The position numbers and the translations under genes were made by a program. Of a stretch of 64,000 nt of DNA, positions 14,990 to 23,706 are shown in pieces (position 1 is the stretch's first letter; each line of letters opens with the position of its first letter). The stretch is taken from assembly GCF_009857135.1 (NCBI RefSeq), contig NZ_CP047318.1, positions 5,084,001 to 5,148,000 on the forward strand. The letters run 5' to 3'. Source of the DNA: Streptomyces sp. HM190. Its GTDB lineage: Bacteria; Actinomycetota; Actinomycetes; Streptomycetales; Streptomycetaceae. Under the pieces are notes generated by a model. The model was not told where the DNA came from and did no database searches. It saw only the letters and a program-made list of their open reading frames with translations.

Positions 14990-15434
14990 CGATGTCCTCG
15001 TTCCACAGAGCCGGGTTCCTCTCGATGAAGTCGCGCATCAGTGCCACGCACTCCGGGTCGTCGAGCAGGACGATCTCCACGCCGTGCTCCGCGAGCCAGT
15101 CGTGACCGCCGTGGAAGGTCTCGGCCTCGCCGATCACCACCCGCGCGATACCGAACTGCCGTACCAGCCCCGAGCAGTACCAGCACGGCGACAGCGTCGT
15201 CACCATCGTCGTCCCGCGGTACGTCCGCTGCCGGCCCGCCGCGCGGAACGCGGCCGTCTCCGCGTGCATCGACGGGTCGTCGTCCTGGACCCGGCGGTTG
15301 TGCCCCCGCCCGAGGACGGTGCCGTCCGCGCCGTAGAGCGCGGCGCCGATCGGGATGCCGCCCTCGGCGAGACCGGCCCGCGCCTCCGCCACCGCGGTGG
15401 CCAGCCACGCCCGTGCCGTCGTTTCCTCAGCCAT
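14982..15434 (-). CDS. Cytosine-deaminase-like nucleoside/base deaminase (yeast Fcy1 type)
   Basis: The 150-aa product has the CDA-fold zinc site HAE (57-59) and PCWYC (83-87). Its resemblance to yeast cytosine deaminase extends over the whole chain. GRGHNRRVQ, TLSPCWYCSGL, the VVIGE strand and the C-terminal DFIERNPALWNEDIGE follow the fungal enzyme, whose C terminus caps the active site. It probably deaminates cytosine or a related base in the cytosol. ATG 15434 is chosen because residues upstream in the open frame (to 15494) look like spacer. It is followed by, and overlaps, the dioxygenase gene. Confidence 0.85.
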   Translation of the reverse strand: MAEETTARAWLATAVAEARAGLAEGGIPIGAALYGADGTVLGRGHNRRVQDDDPSMHAETAAFRAAGRQRTYRGTTMVTTLSPCWYCSGLVRQFGIARVVIGEAETFHGGHDWLAEHGVEIVLLDDPECVALMRDFIERNPALWNEDIGE

Positions 15435-15638
15435 GCGCTCACTCTGCCCCGGAACGGGCCGGCCCACGTATGCGGGCCCACGTATGCGGGCCACCTGTGC
15501 GGAGGGGGATCACGGCGGAAGCAGGGTGCCCAGGGGCCCGAGGTCGAGGTTCAGCGTGCCCGAGGCCGAGGTTCGGACCGTCCAGGGTGAGGCCGAGGCC
15601 TTCAGGCGCGCGCCCCCGGTCACACCGACCTGACGCGC

Positions 15639-16034
15639 CTACTCCTCGCCGTCCTTCTCCCGCTTCTCCCTCTCCTGCCGCTTCAGTTCCTCCTCGCGGC
15701 GCCGCAGGTCCGCCTCCCAGCTCTTCAGGAGCGACTCGTCCTTCTTGTTCTCCGCGGAGAGCGACTTCAGGAACTCGGGGTTGTCGTCGGGGGCGACGTA
15801 CTGCGCGCGCTGCCCGCGGTGCCACTCGGAGGGCGTGCGCCCGTTCGCGGGGACGTGGCGCAGCTTCCCCGCGACGAGCCACGCGATCGGCCCGACGATC
15901 CAGAACAGCAGGATGATGAACACCCAGGCGATCTTGGGCAGGTGCTTCGCCTCGTCCTCGGGGGTGTTGAGGCAGTCGATGAACGCGTAGATGGTCAGCG
16001 CCAACGGCACGAGGTACATCAACACCCTGAGCAT
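15639..16034 (-). CDS. PLDc_N-domain membrane protein
   Basis: The 131-aa product has two N-terminal membrane helices (MLRVLMYLVPLALTIYAF and WVFIILLFWIVGPIAWLVAG) with the ID, P and W pattern of the PLD nuclease N-terminal domain, normally found at the start of cardiolipin synthases. It then has a charged coiled-coil-like tail (about 95-131, rich in Lys, Glu and Arg). It has no phosphodiesterase part of its own. In Streptomyces such proteins are small membrane proteins of unknown function. It is divergent from mqnL across 153 bp. Confidence 0.85.
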   Translation of the reverse strand: MLRVLMYLVPLALTIYAFIDCLNTPEDEAKHLPKIAWVFIILLFWIVGPIAWLVAGKLRHVPANGRTPSEWHRGQRAQYVAPDDNPEFLKSLSAENKKDESLLKSWEADLRRREEELKRQEREKREKDGEE

Positions 16035-16187
16035 GGAACGCCCCCTGGAAAGCGGTGGTGGGCCCGTCCGCCGGACCCGGTGGTGACCGGCGGGCCGTGC
16101 GGCGCCGACCCTGTGCGGCGGAAAGCCACGACCTTACGCCGGGCCCCGTGACGGGGTCAGGGTAGCCCCTCGGGGATACTGGATCCC

Positions 16188-17645
16188 ATGGCTTACGACG
16201 ATCTTCGCTCCCTGCTCCGCGCTCTGGAGCGGGAGGGCGATCTCAAGCGGATCAAGGCCGAGGTCGACCCGTATCTGGAGGTCGGCGAGATCGTCGACCG
16301 GGTCAACAAGGCCGGCGGTCCCGCCCTCCTCTTCGAGAACGTCCGCGGGTCGAGCATGCCGCTCGCGATGAACGTCTTCGGGACCGACCGCCGCCTGCTG
16401 AAGGCTCTCGGGCTGAAGTCGTACGGCGACATCAGCGACAAGATCGGCGGCCTGCTCAAGCCGGAGCTGCCGCAGGGCTTCGTGGGCGTGCGTGAGGCGT
16501 TCGGGAAGCTCGGCGCGATGACCCACGTGCCGCCGAGGAAGGTGAAGGCGGACAGCGCCCCCGTGCAGGAGGTCGTGCTCCAGGGCGACGACGTGGACCT
16601 GGAGCAGCTGCCCGCGCTGTTCACGTGGCCCAAGGACGGCGGCTCCTTCTTCAACCTCGGGCTCACCCACACCAAGCACCCCGAGACCGGCGTCCGCAAC
16701 CTCGGCCTGTACCGCCTCCAGCGCCACGACAAGCGCACCATCGGCATGCACTGGCAGATCCACAAGGACAGCCGCAACCACTACCAGGTGGCCGCCAGGC
16801 GCGGTGAGCGGCTGCCGGTCGCCATCGCCTTCGGCTGCCCGCCCGCCGTGACGTACGCCTCCACCGCGCCGCTGCCCGGCGACATCGACGAGTACATGTT
16901 CGCCGGGTTCGTCGCGGGCAAGCGGATCGAGATGGTCGACTGCAAGACGGTGCCGCTGCAGGTGCCGGCGAACGCCGAGGTCGTCATCGAGGGGTGGCTG
17001 GAGCCCGGCAGGACGCTCCCGGAGGGCCCCTTCGGCGACCACACCGGCTTCTACACCCCGCAGGAGCCCTTCCCCGCGCTGACGATCGACTGCGTGACGA
17101 TGCGCAAGCGCCCGCTGCTCCAGTCGATCGTCGTCGGCCGCCCACCGACGGAGGACGGCCCGCTGGGCCGCGCGACGGAACGCTTCTTCCTGCCCCTCCT
17201 CAAGATCATCGTCCCGGACATCGTGGACTACCACCTCCCCGAGGCCGGCGGCTTCCACAACTGCGCGATCGTCTCGATCGAGAAGAAGTACCCGAAGCAC
17301 GCGCAGAAGGTCATGCACGCCATCTGGGGCGCCCACATGATGTCCCTGACGAAGCTGATCGTCGTCGTCGACTCCGACTGCGACGTCCACGACCTCCACG
17401 AGGTCGCCTGGCGGGCCCTCGGCAACACGGACTACGCCCGCGACCTCACGGTGGTCGAAGGCCCGGTCGACCACCTCGACCACGCCTCCTACCAGCAGTT
17501 CTGGGGCGGCAAGGCCGGCATCGACGCGACGAGGAAGTGGATCGAGGAGGGCTACACGCGCGACGGCGGCTGGCCCGACATGGTCGAGTCGGATCCGGCG
17601 ACGGCGGCGCTCGTCGACCGGCGCTGGAAGGAGTACGGCCTGTGA
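16188..17645 (+). CDS. mqnL: UbiD-family decarboxylase of futalosine menaquinone pathway
   Basis: The 485-aa product is a full-length UbiD-type, prenylated-FMN-dependent decarboxylase. Family signatures include the RDDLRSLLR-like N terminus (YDDLRSLLRALEREGDL), NVFGTDRRL and the active-site loop PEGPFGDHTGFYTPQ. In the futalosine pathway the UbiD homologue removes the carboxylate of the (prenylated) 6-naphthoate; the cofactor comes from the UbiX homologue encoded at 19862. The GTG of mqnP overlaps its stop, which fixes the pathway role. A GATACT box lies about 10 bases before the ATG with no good ribosome site, so translation may be nearly leaderless. Confidence 0.92.
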   Translation: MAYDDLRSLLRALEREGDLKRIKAEVDPYLEVGEIVDRVNKAGGPALLFENVRGSSMPLAMNVFGTDRRLLKALGLKSYGDISDKIGGLLKPELPQGFVGVREAFGKLGAMTHVPPRKVKADSAPVQEVVLQGDDVDLEQLPALFTWPKDGGSFFNLGLTHTKHPETGVRNLGLYRLQRHDKRTIGMHWQIHKDSRNHYQVAARRGERLPVAIAFGCPPAVTYASTAPLPGDIDEYMFAGFVAGKRIEMVDCKTVPLQVPANAEVVIEGWLEPGRTLPEGPFGDHTGFYTPQEPFPALTIDCVTMRKRPLLQSIVVGRPPTEDGPLGRATERFFLPLLKIIVPDIVDYHLPEAGGFHNCAIVSIEKKYPKHAQKVMHAIWGAHMMSLTKLIVVVDSDCDVHDLHEVAWRALGNTDYARDLTVVEGPVDHLDHASYQQFWGGKAGIDATRKWIEEGYTRDGGWPDMVESDPATAALVDRRWKEYGL

Positions 17646-18544
17646 CCAGCGCCTCCGCGGCGATCCCCCAGCCGGGCCGGACGAAGGCGTTCCTGCGGCT
17701 GGTGATGATCGAGCACTCGATCTTCGCGCTGCCCTTCGCGTACATCGCGGCGCTCACCGCCATGTTCCAGCTGGACGGCAACGTCCACTGGGTGCGGCTG
17801 CTGCTGGTCACCGTCTGCATGGTCGGGCTGCGCACGTTCGCGATGGCCGCCAACCGGATCATCGACCGGGAGATCGACGCGCGGAACCCGCGCACGGCCC
17901 ACCGCGAACTGGTGACCGGCGCGGTCTCGGTCCAGCACGCCTGGACCGGCGCCCTGATCGCCCTGGTGATCTTCCTCGGCGCGGCGGCGCTGCTGAACCC
18001 CCTCTGCCTGGCGCTCGCCCCCGTCGCCGTGATCCCTATGGTGGTCTACCCCTACGGCAAACGCTTCACGAACTACCCCCAGGCCATCCTGGGCCTCGCC
18101 CAGGCCATGGGCCCGGTCGGCGGCTGGCTCGCCATCACCGGCGAGTGGTCCTGGGACGCGGTGATCCTGGGGCTGGCCGTCGGCGTCTGGATCGGCGGTT
18201 TCGACCTCATCTACGCCTGCCAGGACGTCGACTCCGACCGTGAGACCGGCGTCCTGTCGGTCCCGGCCCGCTTCGGCATCCCGGCGGCGGTGTGGGCGGC
18301 ACGCGTCTGCCATGCCCTGACGACGGGGTTGTTCGTCTGGTACGCGCTGGCGACGGACGCGGGAGCCTTCCTGTGGCTGGGCCTGCTGATCGTGGCAGCC
18401 GCCTTCGTGTACGAGCACACGATCGTGCGCCCGCACGACCTGTCGCGGCTGAACCGCGCGTTCTTCTCCGTCAACGGTTTCATCGGCATCGCCCTGTTCG
18501 TGTGCGCGCTGCTCGATCTTCTGGTTCGGGGTCTGACCGTGTGA
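17642..18544 (+). CDS. mqnP: MqnP prenyltransferase (UbiA family)
   Basis: This 300-aa integral-membrane UbiA-type prenyltransferase has about eight helices. The first Asp-rich motif is NRIIDREIDARNPRTAHREL (N-x3-D-x3-D) and the second is YACQDVDSDRETGVLSVPAR, both needed to bind prenyl diphosphate through magnesium. It attaches the polyprenyl chain to dihydroxy-naphthoate in the futalosine pathway. Its GTG start overlaps the stop of mqnL by four bases (GTGA). Its own stop is followed by a broken Uma2 gene. Confidence 0.92.
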   Translation: MTSASAAIPQPGRTKAFLRLVMIEHSIFALPFAYIAALTAMFQLDGNVHWVRLLLVTVCMVGLRTFAMAANRIIDREIDARNPRTAHRELVTGAVSVQHAWTGALIALVIFLGAAALLNPLCLALAPVAVIPMVVYPYGKRFTNYPQAILGLAQAMGPVGGWLAITGEWSWDAVILGLAVGVWIGGFDLIYACQDVDSDRETGVLSVPARFGIPAAVWAARVCHALTTGLFVWYALATDAGAFLWLGLLIVAAAFVYEHTIVRPHDLSRLNRAFFSVNGFIGIALFVCALLDLLVRGLTV

Positions 18545-18591
18545 AGACGGTGCGGCCCACCGTCGGGTGCAGAACCCCCAGGGAGGCCGGC

Positions 18592-19158
18592 GTGACCGTC
18601 TCGGGCATCGACCGCCTGCACTCGCAGCTCAGCAGGCTGGAGGACATGTTCCCCGGCTATCTGACGGAGATCGTCGAGGGCAGCATCGTGATGAACCCGG
18701 TCAGGCCGTTCCACGGGAAGACCATCCTGCGGGTGTCGGCGAATCTGGAGGAGCAGCTTCCGCCGGACTGGGCCCTGGTCAGCGATGTGGCGTTCCCCTT
18801 CGACGACGCCAATGAGTTCTGCCCGGACATCGCGGTCATCCCAGCGGAGGCGGAGAACCGCACTTCGTATCCCGCCGACCTGATCGAGTTCGTGGCAGAA
18901 GTGGTGTCACCGGAAAGCGTCCGCCGCGACTACGAGATCAAGCCTCACTGGTACGCGTCCCGAGGCATCACCCACTAGGTGATCCTGGATCCGCTCAAGG
19001 GCCACGCCGTCACGATGTGGAATCCCGGACCCGACGGATACCAGGGCCGCGACACCATCCCCTACGGTCCCGACCTGACGGTCGGCCTTCCTCTCGGCAA
19101 GCTCACGATCGCCACCGGCCGCCTGCCCGTGGACCCGAAGGCGCGCCCTACGGGGTGA
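18592..19158 (+). pseudogene. Uma2-family putative endonuclease, interrupted by an in-frame TAG
   Basis: From GTG 18592 (after a GGGAGG ribosome site) the frame reads as a normal Uma2 protein: VEGSIVMNPV, DVAFPFDDANEFCPDIAVI, VAEVVSPESVRRDYEIKPHWY, then ASRGITH. A TAG follows at 18976-18978. Beyond it the same frame continues with VILDPLKGHAVTMWN and a normal C terminus to TGA 19156-19158. Read through, the length (about 188 aa) matches the family, in which Tyr usually stands where the TAG is. One base change explains the break. Uma2 proteins are abundant PD-(D/E)XK-like proteins of Streptomyces and cyanobacteria with unclear function. The last 11 bases overlap the convergent rhomboid gene. 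Confidence 0.8.
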
Positions 19159-19771
19159 GCGCCGCGCGGGGCTCGCGGCGCCGGAACAGGAACGCCGCCA
19201 CCACCCCCGTCACCAACCCGATCAGGTGGCCCTGCCAGCTGACGCCCGCCGCGGTGGGGGCGATCCCGCCGAGGATCGCGCCGCCCCAGATCGCCGCGAC
19301 CAGCACCCCCACCCCGACCCCCAGCAGGCGGCGCTCGACGAAGCCGCTGGCGACGAGGAAGCCGAACAGCCCGAAGACGACGCCCGAGGCGCCCGCCGTG
19401 TTGGTGTGGTCCGGGGATATCAGCCACACGCCCAGACCGTCCGCCACGATGATCAGCGCGCAGACCGCGGCGAAACGCCGCAGCCCGCCCAGCGCCGCGA
19501 GGAACCCGAGCACCAGCAGCGGCACGCTGTTGGCCGCGACATGGCCGAAGCCGAAGTGGATGAACGACGCGGGCACGACGTCGACCAGTTCGGGCACCGA
19601 CCGCGGCATGATGCCGAAGCCGTCCAGCGCGTGCCCGCCGGCCACGTCGATCACCTCGAGGATCCACAGCAGGGCCACCCAGCCCACCATCAGCTTGGCG
19701 GCGGCCTTCGCGCGGTCCCCGCGCGACCACTCCCGATCAGGGCTCGACGCCCCGTGCACTCCACCTGCCAT
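19148..19771 (-). CDS. Rhomboid-family intramembrane serine protease
   Basis: The 207-aa product has about six helices. The serine motif GASG is in NTAGASGVVFGLFGF, the catalytic His is in SWQGHLIGLVTG, and the second-helix region HFGFGHVAANSVPLL fits the family HxxxN-type pattern. It probably cleaves membrane-embedded substrates. ATG 19771 gives MAGGVHGASSPD before the first helix; the much longer open frame upstream has no similarity. It is divergent from the mqnM gene (90-bp gap) and its 3' end overlaps the broken Uma2 gene by 11 bases. No link to menaquinone synthesis is evident. Confidence 0.88.
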   Translation of the reverse strand: MAGGVHGASSPDREWSRGDRAKAAAKLMVGWVALLWILEVIDVAGGHALDGFGIMPRSVPELVDVVPASFIHFGFGHVAANSVPLLVLGFLAALGGLRRFAAVCALIIVADGLGVWLISPDHTNTAGASGVVFGLFGFLVASGFVERRLLGVGVGVLVAAIWGGAILGGIAPTAAGVSWQGHLIGLVTGVVAAFLFRRREPRAALTP

Positions 19772-19861
19772 GTCAACCCCCGACTCAACTCGTCCCCTCA
19801 GGGAAACGGCCGTGCCCCCTTGACCGGTTCCCGCCCCGCGGCGCCGGATAGGCTCGGTGTC

Positions 19862-20605
19862 GTGAACCAAGTCAAGCCAGGAGAGACGGCGCGTACGCCT
19901 TGGATCGTAGGGGTCTCCGGCGCGTCCGGCACCCCATACGCCGCCGCAGTGCTGCGCGCGCTCCTCGCCGCAGGCGAAAGCGTCGACCTCGTGGTGTCCC
20001 GTGCCTCGCGGCTGACCCTGCTGGACGAGACAGGCATCGCGTTCCGGGACGCGCACTGGCGTGACGACCTGCGGGAATGGCTGTCACGCGGTGCCGACGG
20101 CAAGCCCGGCACGTTCCCGGTGGACGTCGACGGCGACCGCGTCCGGTACTGGAGCGCCGGCGACCTGGCCGCCGGACCGTCGTCGGGCTCGTACCCCGTC
20201 AAGGGCATGCTGATCGTGCCCGCGTCCACGGCGTGCGTCGCGGGCGTGGCCCTGGGGCTCAGCAAGGACCTGCTGCAACGGACGGCGAGCGTCACCCTGA
20301 AGGAACGGCGCCGGCTCGTCGTCGCCGTACGGGAGACGCCGCTGAACGGGCAGACCCTGCGGCACCTGGTGACCCTGGACGACGCGGGAGCGACCGTACT
20401 GCCCGCCTCCCCGGCCTTCTACGCGGGGGCCACGCACATCCAGGACCTGGTGGACTTCGTCGCCGGACGGGTACTGGACGCGGCGGGCGTCCCGCACACC
20501 CTGTACCGGCGCTGGAAGGGCGAGATCGGAGGGTCCCGCCCCTCCGGGACGGGCGACACGGGCACCACCGGCACCACCGGCACGACGGCCCCCACGGTCA
20601 CCTGA
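19862..20605 (+). CDS. mqnM: UbiX-type flavin prenyltransferase (MqnM)
   Basis: The 247-aa product has the UbiX flavodoxin-like fold: GVSGASGTPYAAAVLRALL (FMN loop), LVVSRASR, VPASTACVAGVALGLSKDLLQRTASVTLKE and the LVVAVRETPLN segment are all diagnostic. It makes prenylated FMN for the UbiD partner encoded by mqnL, 2.2 kb upstream. An insertion of about 30 residues around residue 75 (SRGADGKPGTFPVDVDGD) and a Thr/Gly repeat tail (GDTGTTGTTGTT) are unlike the E. coli enzyme but seen in actinobacterial forms. The start is GTG 19862. Confidence 0.9.
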   Translation: MNQVKPGETARTPWIVGVSGASGTPYAAAVLRALLAAGESVDLVVSRASRLTLLDETGIAFRDAHWRDDLREWLSRGADGKPGTFPVDVDGDRVRYWSAGDLAAGPSSGSYPVKGMLIVPASTACVAGVALGLSKDLLQRTASVTLKERRRLVVAVRETPLNGQTLRHLVTLDDAGATVLPASPAFYAGATHIQDLVDFVAGRVLDAAGVPHTLYRRWKGEIGGSRPSGTGDTGTTGTTGTTAPTVT

Positions 20606-20694
20606 GCGGCATCCGCTCACCCCGCACGTACGCGCACCACCCATCTCACCGAGCAATCTTCAGTGCAACTCTTCAGCGGAAGGCAACCGATCGC

Positions 20695-21150
20695 ATGGAC
20701 GCGGTGGACAGGCAGCTCATCCAGGCCCTGAGGGAGAACGGCCGGGCCTCCTACGCGGAGCTGGGGCGCCTCGTCGGCCTGTCGGGACCCAGTGTCACCG
20801 ACCGCATCAACCGGCTGGAGGCCGCCGGTGTCATCACCGGCTATCGCGCCACCGTCGACGCGGCCTCCCTCGGCCTCGGCGTGATCGCGCTCATCGGGAT
20901 CTCGCTCTCCGACGCCGCCGACCACGAGGACGTGGCGAACCGGCTCCGCGACCTCGACGAGATCGAGGACTGCTGGTTCATCGCAGGCGACGACTCGTTC
21001 ATGCTCAAGGTGCGCGCCACCGACGTCGACGGCCTGGAGAAGACGATCCGCCGGCTGTCGGGCACGAAGGGCGTCTCCCGGACCCGCACCACGATCGTGC
21101 TCTCCACGAAGTGGGAGAACAGGGTGGGAGAGCTGCCCGAGGAGCAGTAG
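20695..21150 (+). CDS. Lrp/AsnC-family transcriptional regulator
   Basis: The 151-aa product has the N-terminal AsnC helix-turn-helix (residues 1-55; DRQLIQALRENGRASYAELG then VGLSGPSVTDRINRLEAAGV) and the ligand-binding RAM domain (about 65-145; LIGISL, DCWFIAGDDSFMLKV, SRTRTTIVL). These regulators form octamers that sense amino acids. It is located between mqnM and mqnE, 60 bp before the latter, so it may be co-transcribed with mqnE; a role in controlling menaquinone genes is only a guess. Confidence 0.93.
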   Translation: MDAVDRQLIQALRENGRASYAELGRLVGLSGPSVTDRINRLEAAGVITGYRATVDAASLGLGVIALIGISLSDAADHEDVANRLRDLDEIEDCWFIAGDDSFMLKVRATDVDGLEKTIRRLSGTKGVSRTRTTIVLSTKWENRVGELPEEQ

Positions 21151-21210
21151 ACCCCGGGGGAGTACGGTGGCGGGGTTGTCATCGAGGGAACACTGAGGGA
21201 AGGCGGAGGC

Positions 21211-22374
21211 ATGGACGTCGGGCTCAAGCGCGAGCTGGAGGAGAAGGTCCGCTCCGGCGAGCGGCTGACCCGTGAGGACGGCATCGCGCTGTACGAGTCG
21301 GACGACCTGGCGTGGCTGGGCGGGCTCGCACACGAGGTGCGGACGCGGAAGAACGGCGACGTCGTCCACTTCAACGTCAACCGCCACCTCAACATGACCA
21401 ACGTGTGCACGGCCTCCTGCGCCTACTGCTCCTTCCAGCGCAAGCCGGGGGAGAAGGACGCGTACACGATGCGCATCGAGGAGGCGGTGAAGCTCGCCAA
21501 GGCGATGGAGTCGGAGAACCTCACGGAACTCCACATCGTCAACGGGCTGCACCCGAACCTGCCGTGGCGCTACTACCCCCGCTCGCTGCGGGAGCTGAAG
21601 GCGGCCCTGCCGAACGTCTCGCTGAAGGCCTTCACGGCCACCGAGATCCACCACTTCGAGACGATCAGCGGGCTGTCCGCGTCGGAGATCCTCGACGAAC
21701 TGATCGACGCGGGCCTGGAGTCCCTCACGGGCGGCGGCGCGGAGATCTTCGACTGGGAGGTCCGCCGGCACATCGTCGACCACCGCACCCACTGGGAGGA
21801 CTGGTCGCGGATCCACCGCCTGGCGCACGAGAAGGGTCTGAAGACTCCGTGCACCATGCTCTACGGCCACATCGAGGAGCCCCGGCACCGCGTCGACCAC
21901 GTCCTGCGGCTGCGTGAGCTGCAGGACGAGACCGGCGGCTTCCAGGTCTTCATCCCGCTGCGCTACCAGCACGACTTCGTGGACATGAAGGACGGCAAGG
22001 TCCGCAACCGGCTCCAGGCGCGGACGCGGATGGCGACGGGTGCGGAGGCGCTGAAGACGTTCGCGGTGTCGCGGCTGCTGTTCGACAACGTCCCGCACGT
22101 GAAGGTCTTCTGGGTGATGCACGGCGTCCAGACCGCGCAGCTCGCGCTGCAGCACGGCGCCGACGACATGGACGGCTCGGTCGTCGAGTACAAGATCACG
22201 CACGACGCGGACAACTACGGCACGCCGAACAAGCTGACCCGGGAGGACCTGCTCGACCTCATCCGCGACGCCGGGTTCCGGCCGGTGGAGCGGAACACGC
22301 GGTACGAGATCATCCGCGAGTACGAGGGAGCGGACCCGCTGCGGCGGGAGTCCCCGCAGCCCATGCGGGTGTGA
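21211..22374 (+). CDS. mqnE: Aminofutalosine synthase MqnE (radical SAM)
   Basis: The 387-aa product is a radical SAM enzyme with the CxxxCxxC cluster motif at C66, C70 and C73 (CTASCAYCSF). It closely follows the MqnE pattern: HFNVNRHLNMTNVC, HIVNGLHPNLPW, FTATEIHHFE and MLYGHIEEPRHRVDHVLRLR. It joins adenosyl radical to 3-[(1-carboxyvinyl)oxy]benzoate, the product of MqnA, giving aminofutalosine. ATG 21211 is preceded by GGCGGAGGC, a good ribosome site. The alternative names of this radical SAM family (CofH/MqnC) are excluded by the MqnE-type second half. Confidence 0.94.
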   Translation: MDVGLKRELEEKVRSGERLTREDGIALYESDDLAWLGGLAHEVRTRKNGDVVHFNVNRHLNMTNVCTASCAYCSFQRKPGEKDAYTMRIEEAVKLAKAMESENLTELHIVNGLHPNLPWRYYPRSLRELKAALPNVSLKAFTATEIHHFETISGLSASEILDELIDAGLESLTGGGAEIFDWEVRRHIVDHRTHWEDWSRIHRLAHEKGLKTPCTMLYGHIEEPRHRVDHVLRLRELQDETGGFQVFIPLRYQHDFVDMKDGKVRNRLQARTRMATGAEALKTFAVSRLLFDNVPHVKVFWVMHGVQTAQLALQHGADDMDGSVVEYKITHDADNYGTPNKLTREDLLDLIRDAGFRPVERNTRYEIIREYEGADPLRRESPQPMRV

Positions 22375-22596
22375 GGGGGGCCGGGTGCCCAGGGGCCGGG
22401 GGTTGCTCGCGCAGCTCCCCGGGCCCCTGACAGGGCGGGTCTACGTCCCGGATGGGTGGGGCCTGCGTCCGTGATGGGTGGGGCCTGCGTCCCTGATGGT
22501 TCGGGCCTGTGGCTGCCCGTCCTTCATGCTCCAGCACACGTGTCCACGATCCGAATCCGTTTGAGCGCCACCGAACGTAATGGCTAATCTCGCCCC
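22375..22596. repeat. Gap with a G-rich/C-rich hairpin and a 22-bp tandem repeat
   Basis: At 22389-22434 CAGGGGCCGGGGG pairs with CTCCCCGGGCCCCTG around a TCGCGCAG loop. This is the same kind of common Streptomyces element as near 325 and probably ends the mqnE transcript. From 22451 the unit GATGGGTGGGGCCTGCGTCC occurs at 22451 and 22473 and, degenerate, at 22495 (22-bp period). No gene is seen. Confidence 0.6.
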
Positions 22597-23121
22597 ATGG
22601 CCCTTACTTTCCAGCTGGACCCGCCCCTCACGCCCGACCTCCGCGACGGCATCCTCGACCTCTGGGCGGACGTCTCCAACGCCGGTGGAGCCGTCGGGTT
22701 CGTGGCGCCGGTGTCGCCGGAGGCGATACGGCCCGAGCTGGTGAAGCACATGGTGGGCCTGGCGGAGGGCCGGCAACGGCTGCTGGTCGGGTTCGACGCG
22801 GCGGGCGCGCCCGCGGCCACCGCGTTCTTCAGCTTCAACACGCACCGCCTGATGACGCACTGGGTGTGGCTGTACACGGTGATGGTGCACCCCTCCCACC
22901 AGGGCAAGGGCTACGGCCGCGACCTGATGAGGGCGGCCGAGGACGCGGCCCGCGGCTTCGACGGCATCGAGGCCGTCCGCCTCACCTGTCGCGGCGGCCT
23001 CGGCCTGGAGCACTTCTACGCCGCCTGCGGCTACAAGGAGGTCGGCCGCGTCCCCGGCGCCATCCGGGTCGCCCCCGGCGACCACCGCGACGACATCACG
23101 ATGCTCTTGTCCTTGACCTGA
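22597..23121 (+). CDS. GNAT-family N-acetyltransferase
   Basis: The 174-aa product has the acetyl-CoA site HPSHQGKGYGRDLMRAAE (Q-x-x-G-x-G, about residues 100-115) preceded by the WLYTVMVHP strand, and the closing LEHFYAACGYKEVGRVPGAI, typical of the C-terminal GNAT strands. The substrate is unknown. The stop codon lies inside a run of eight TGACC units (23114-23153), so the last coding bases are part of a microsatellite. Confidence 0.88.
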   Translation: MALTFQLDPPLTPDLRDGILDLWADVSNAGGAVGFVAPVSPEAIRPELVKHMVGLAEGRQRLLVGFDAAGAPAATAFFSFNTHRLMTHWVWLYTVMVHPSHQGKGYGRDLMRAAEDAARGFDGIEAVRLTCRGGLGLEHFYAACGYKEVGRVPGAIRVAPGDHRDDITMLLSLT

Positions 23122-23157
23122 CCTGACCTGACCTGACCTGACCTGACCTGACCTGAG
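23114..23157. repeat. Pentanucleotide (TGACC)8 microsatellite over a stop codon
   Basis: Eight perfect copies of TGACC followed by TGAG. The third codon from the start of the run is the stop of the GNAT gene. Each of the three frames through the run meets a TGA within 15 bases, so copy-number change could alter the protein end by only a few residues. Confidence 0.95.
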
Positions 23158-23267
23158 CCGCGCCCGCACCGCCGCCCGTACCCCCGTGCAAGATCGCCCC
23201 CCGACCGTGCTTCACTGGACGGTGGCCCTTGGGAACGTCCGGTACGGAAACGGAAGAGTGGATTGAG

Positions 23268-23654
23268 ATGCTCCGCTACACACTGATGCGCCTCGGGATC
23301 TTCGTGGGCTGCTTCGTGGTCGTCTGGGCCCTCGTCTACTCCGGTATCGCCCCCCGCGGTCTCGGCGCCTCCAACGGCATGTGGATGATCATGCTGGCCC
23401 TCGTCGTCTCCGCGCCGATCAGCTTCGTGGCCCTGCGCAAGGAGCGCGACCGGGCCTCGGAACAGATCGCCCCGCGCCTCGACCGTTCCATCGGCCGCGT
23501 GAAGTCCAACCTCGCCGCCAACCGCAGCCAGGAGGACGAGGCGGACGACGTGGCCCGCAGCGGGAACACCCCGTCCGCGGAGGACCGCGACGGCGACGAG
23601 CCCGCCAAGGCTTCCGGGACCGCCGAGGCCCCCGAGGGCGTCAAGGCTTCGTAG
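23268..23654 (+). CDS. DUF4229 two-helix membrane protein
   Basis: The 128-aa product starts MLRYTLMRLGIFVGCFVVVW and has two membrane helices (about 7-26 and 38-58) with the PISFVALRKERDRAS junction typical of DUF4229. A cytosolic helical tail of about 65 residues is rich in Asp, Glu and Ala. Actinobacterial members stand near menaquinone or respiratory genes in several genomes I recall, but no function is known. ATG 23268 (after GGAAGAGTGG) is preferred over the GTG-type start 39 bases upstream because the first helix begins there. Confidence 0.85.
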   Translation: MLRYTLMRLGIFVGCFVVVWALVYSGIAPRGLGASNGMWMIMLALVVSAPISFVALRKERDRASEQIAPRLDRSIGRVKSNLAANRSQEDEADDVARSGNTPSAEDRDGDEPAKASGTAEAPEGVKAS

Positions 23655-23706
23655 CCCCGCCGCCGGACCGGATCTTTCCCGGCGGCAGAACCGTACGCTT
23701 GCCCGC

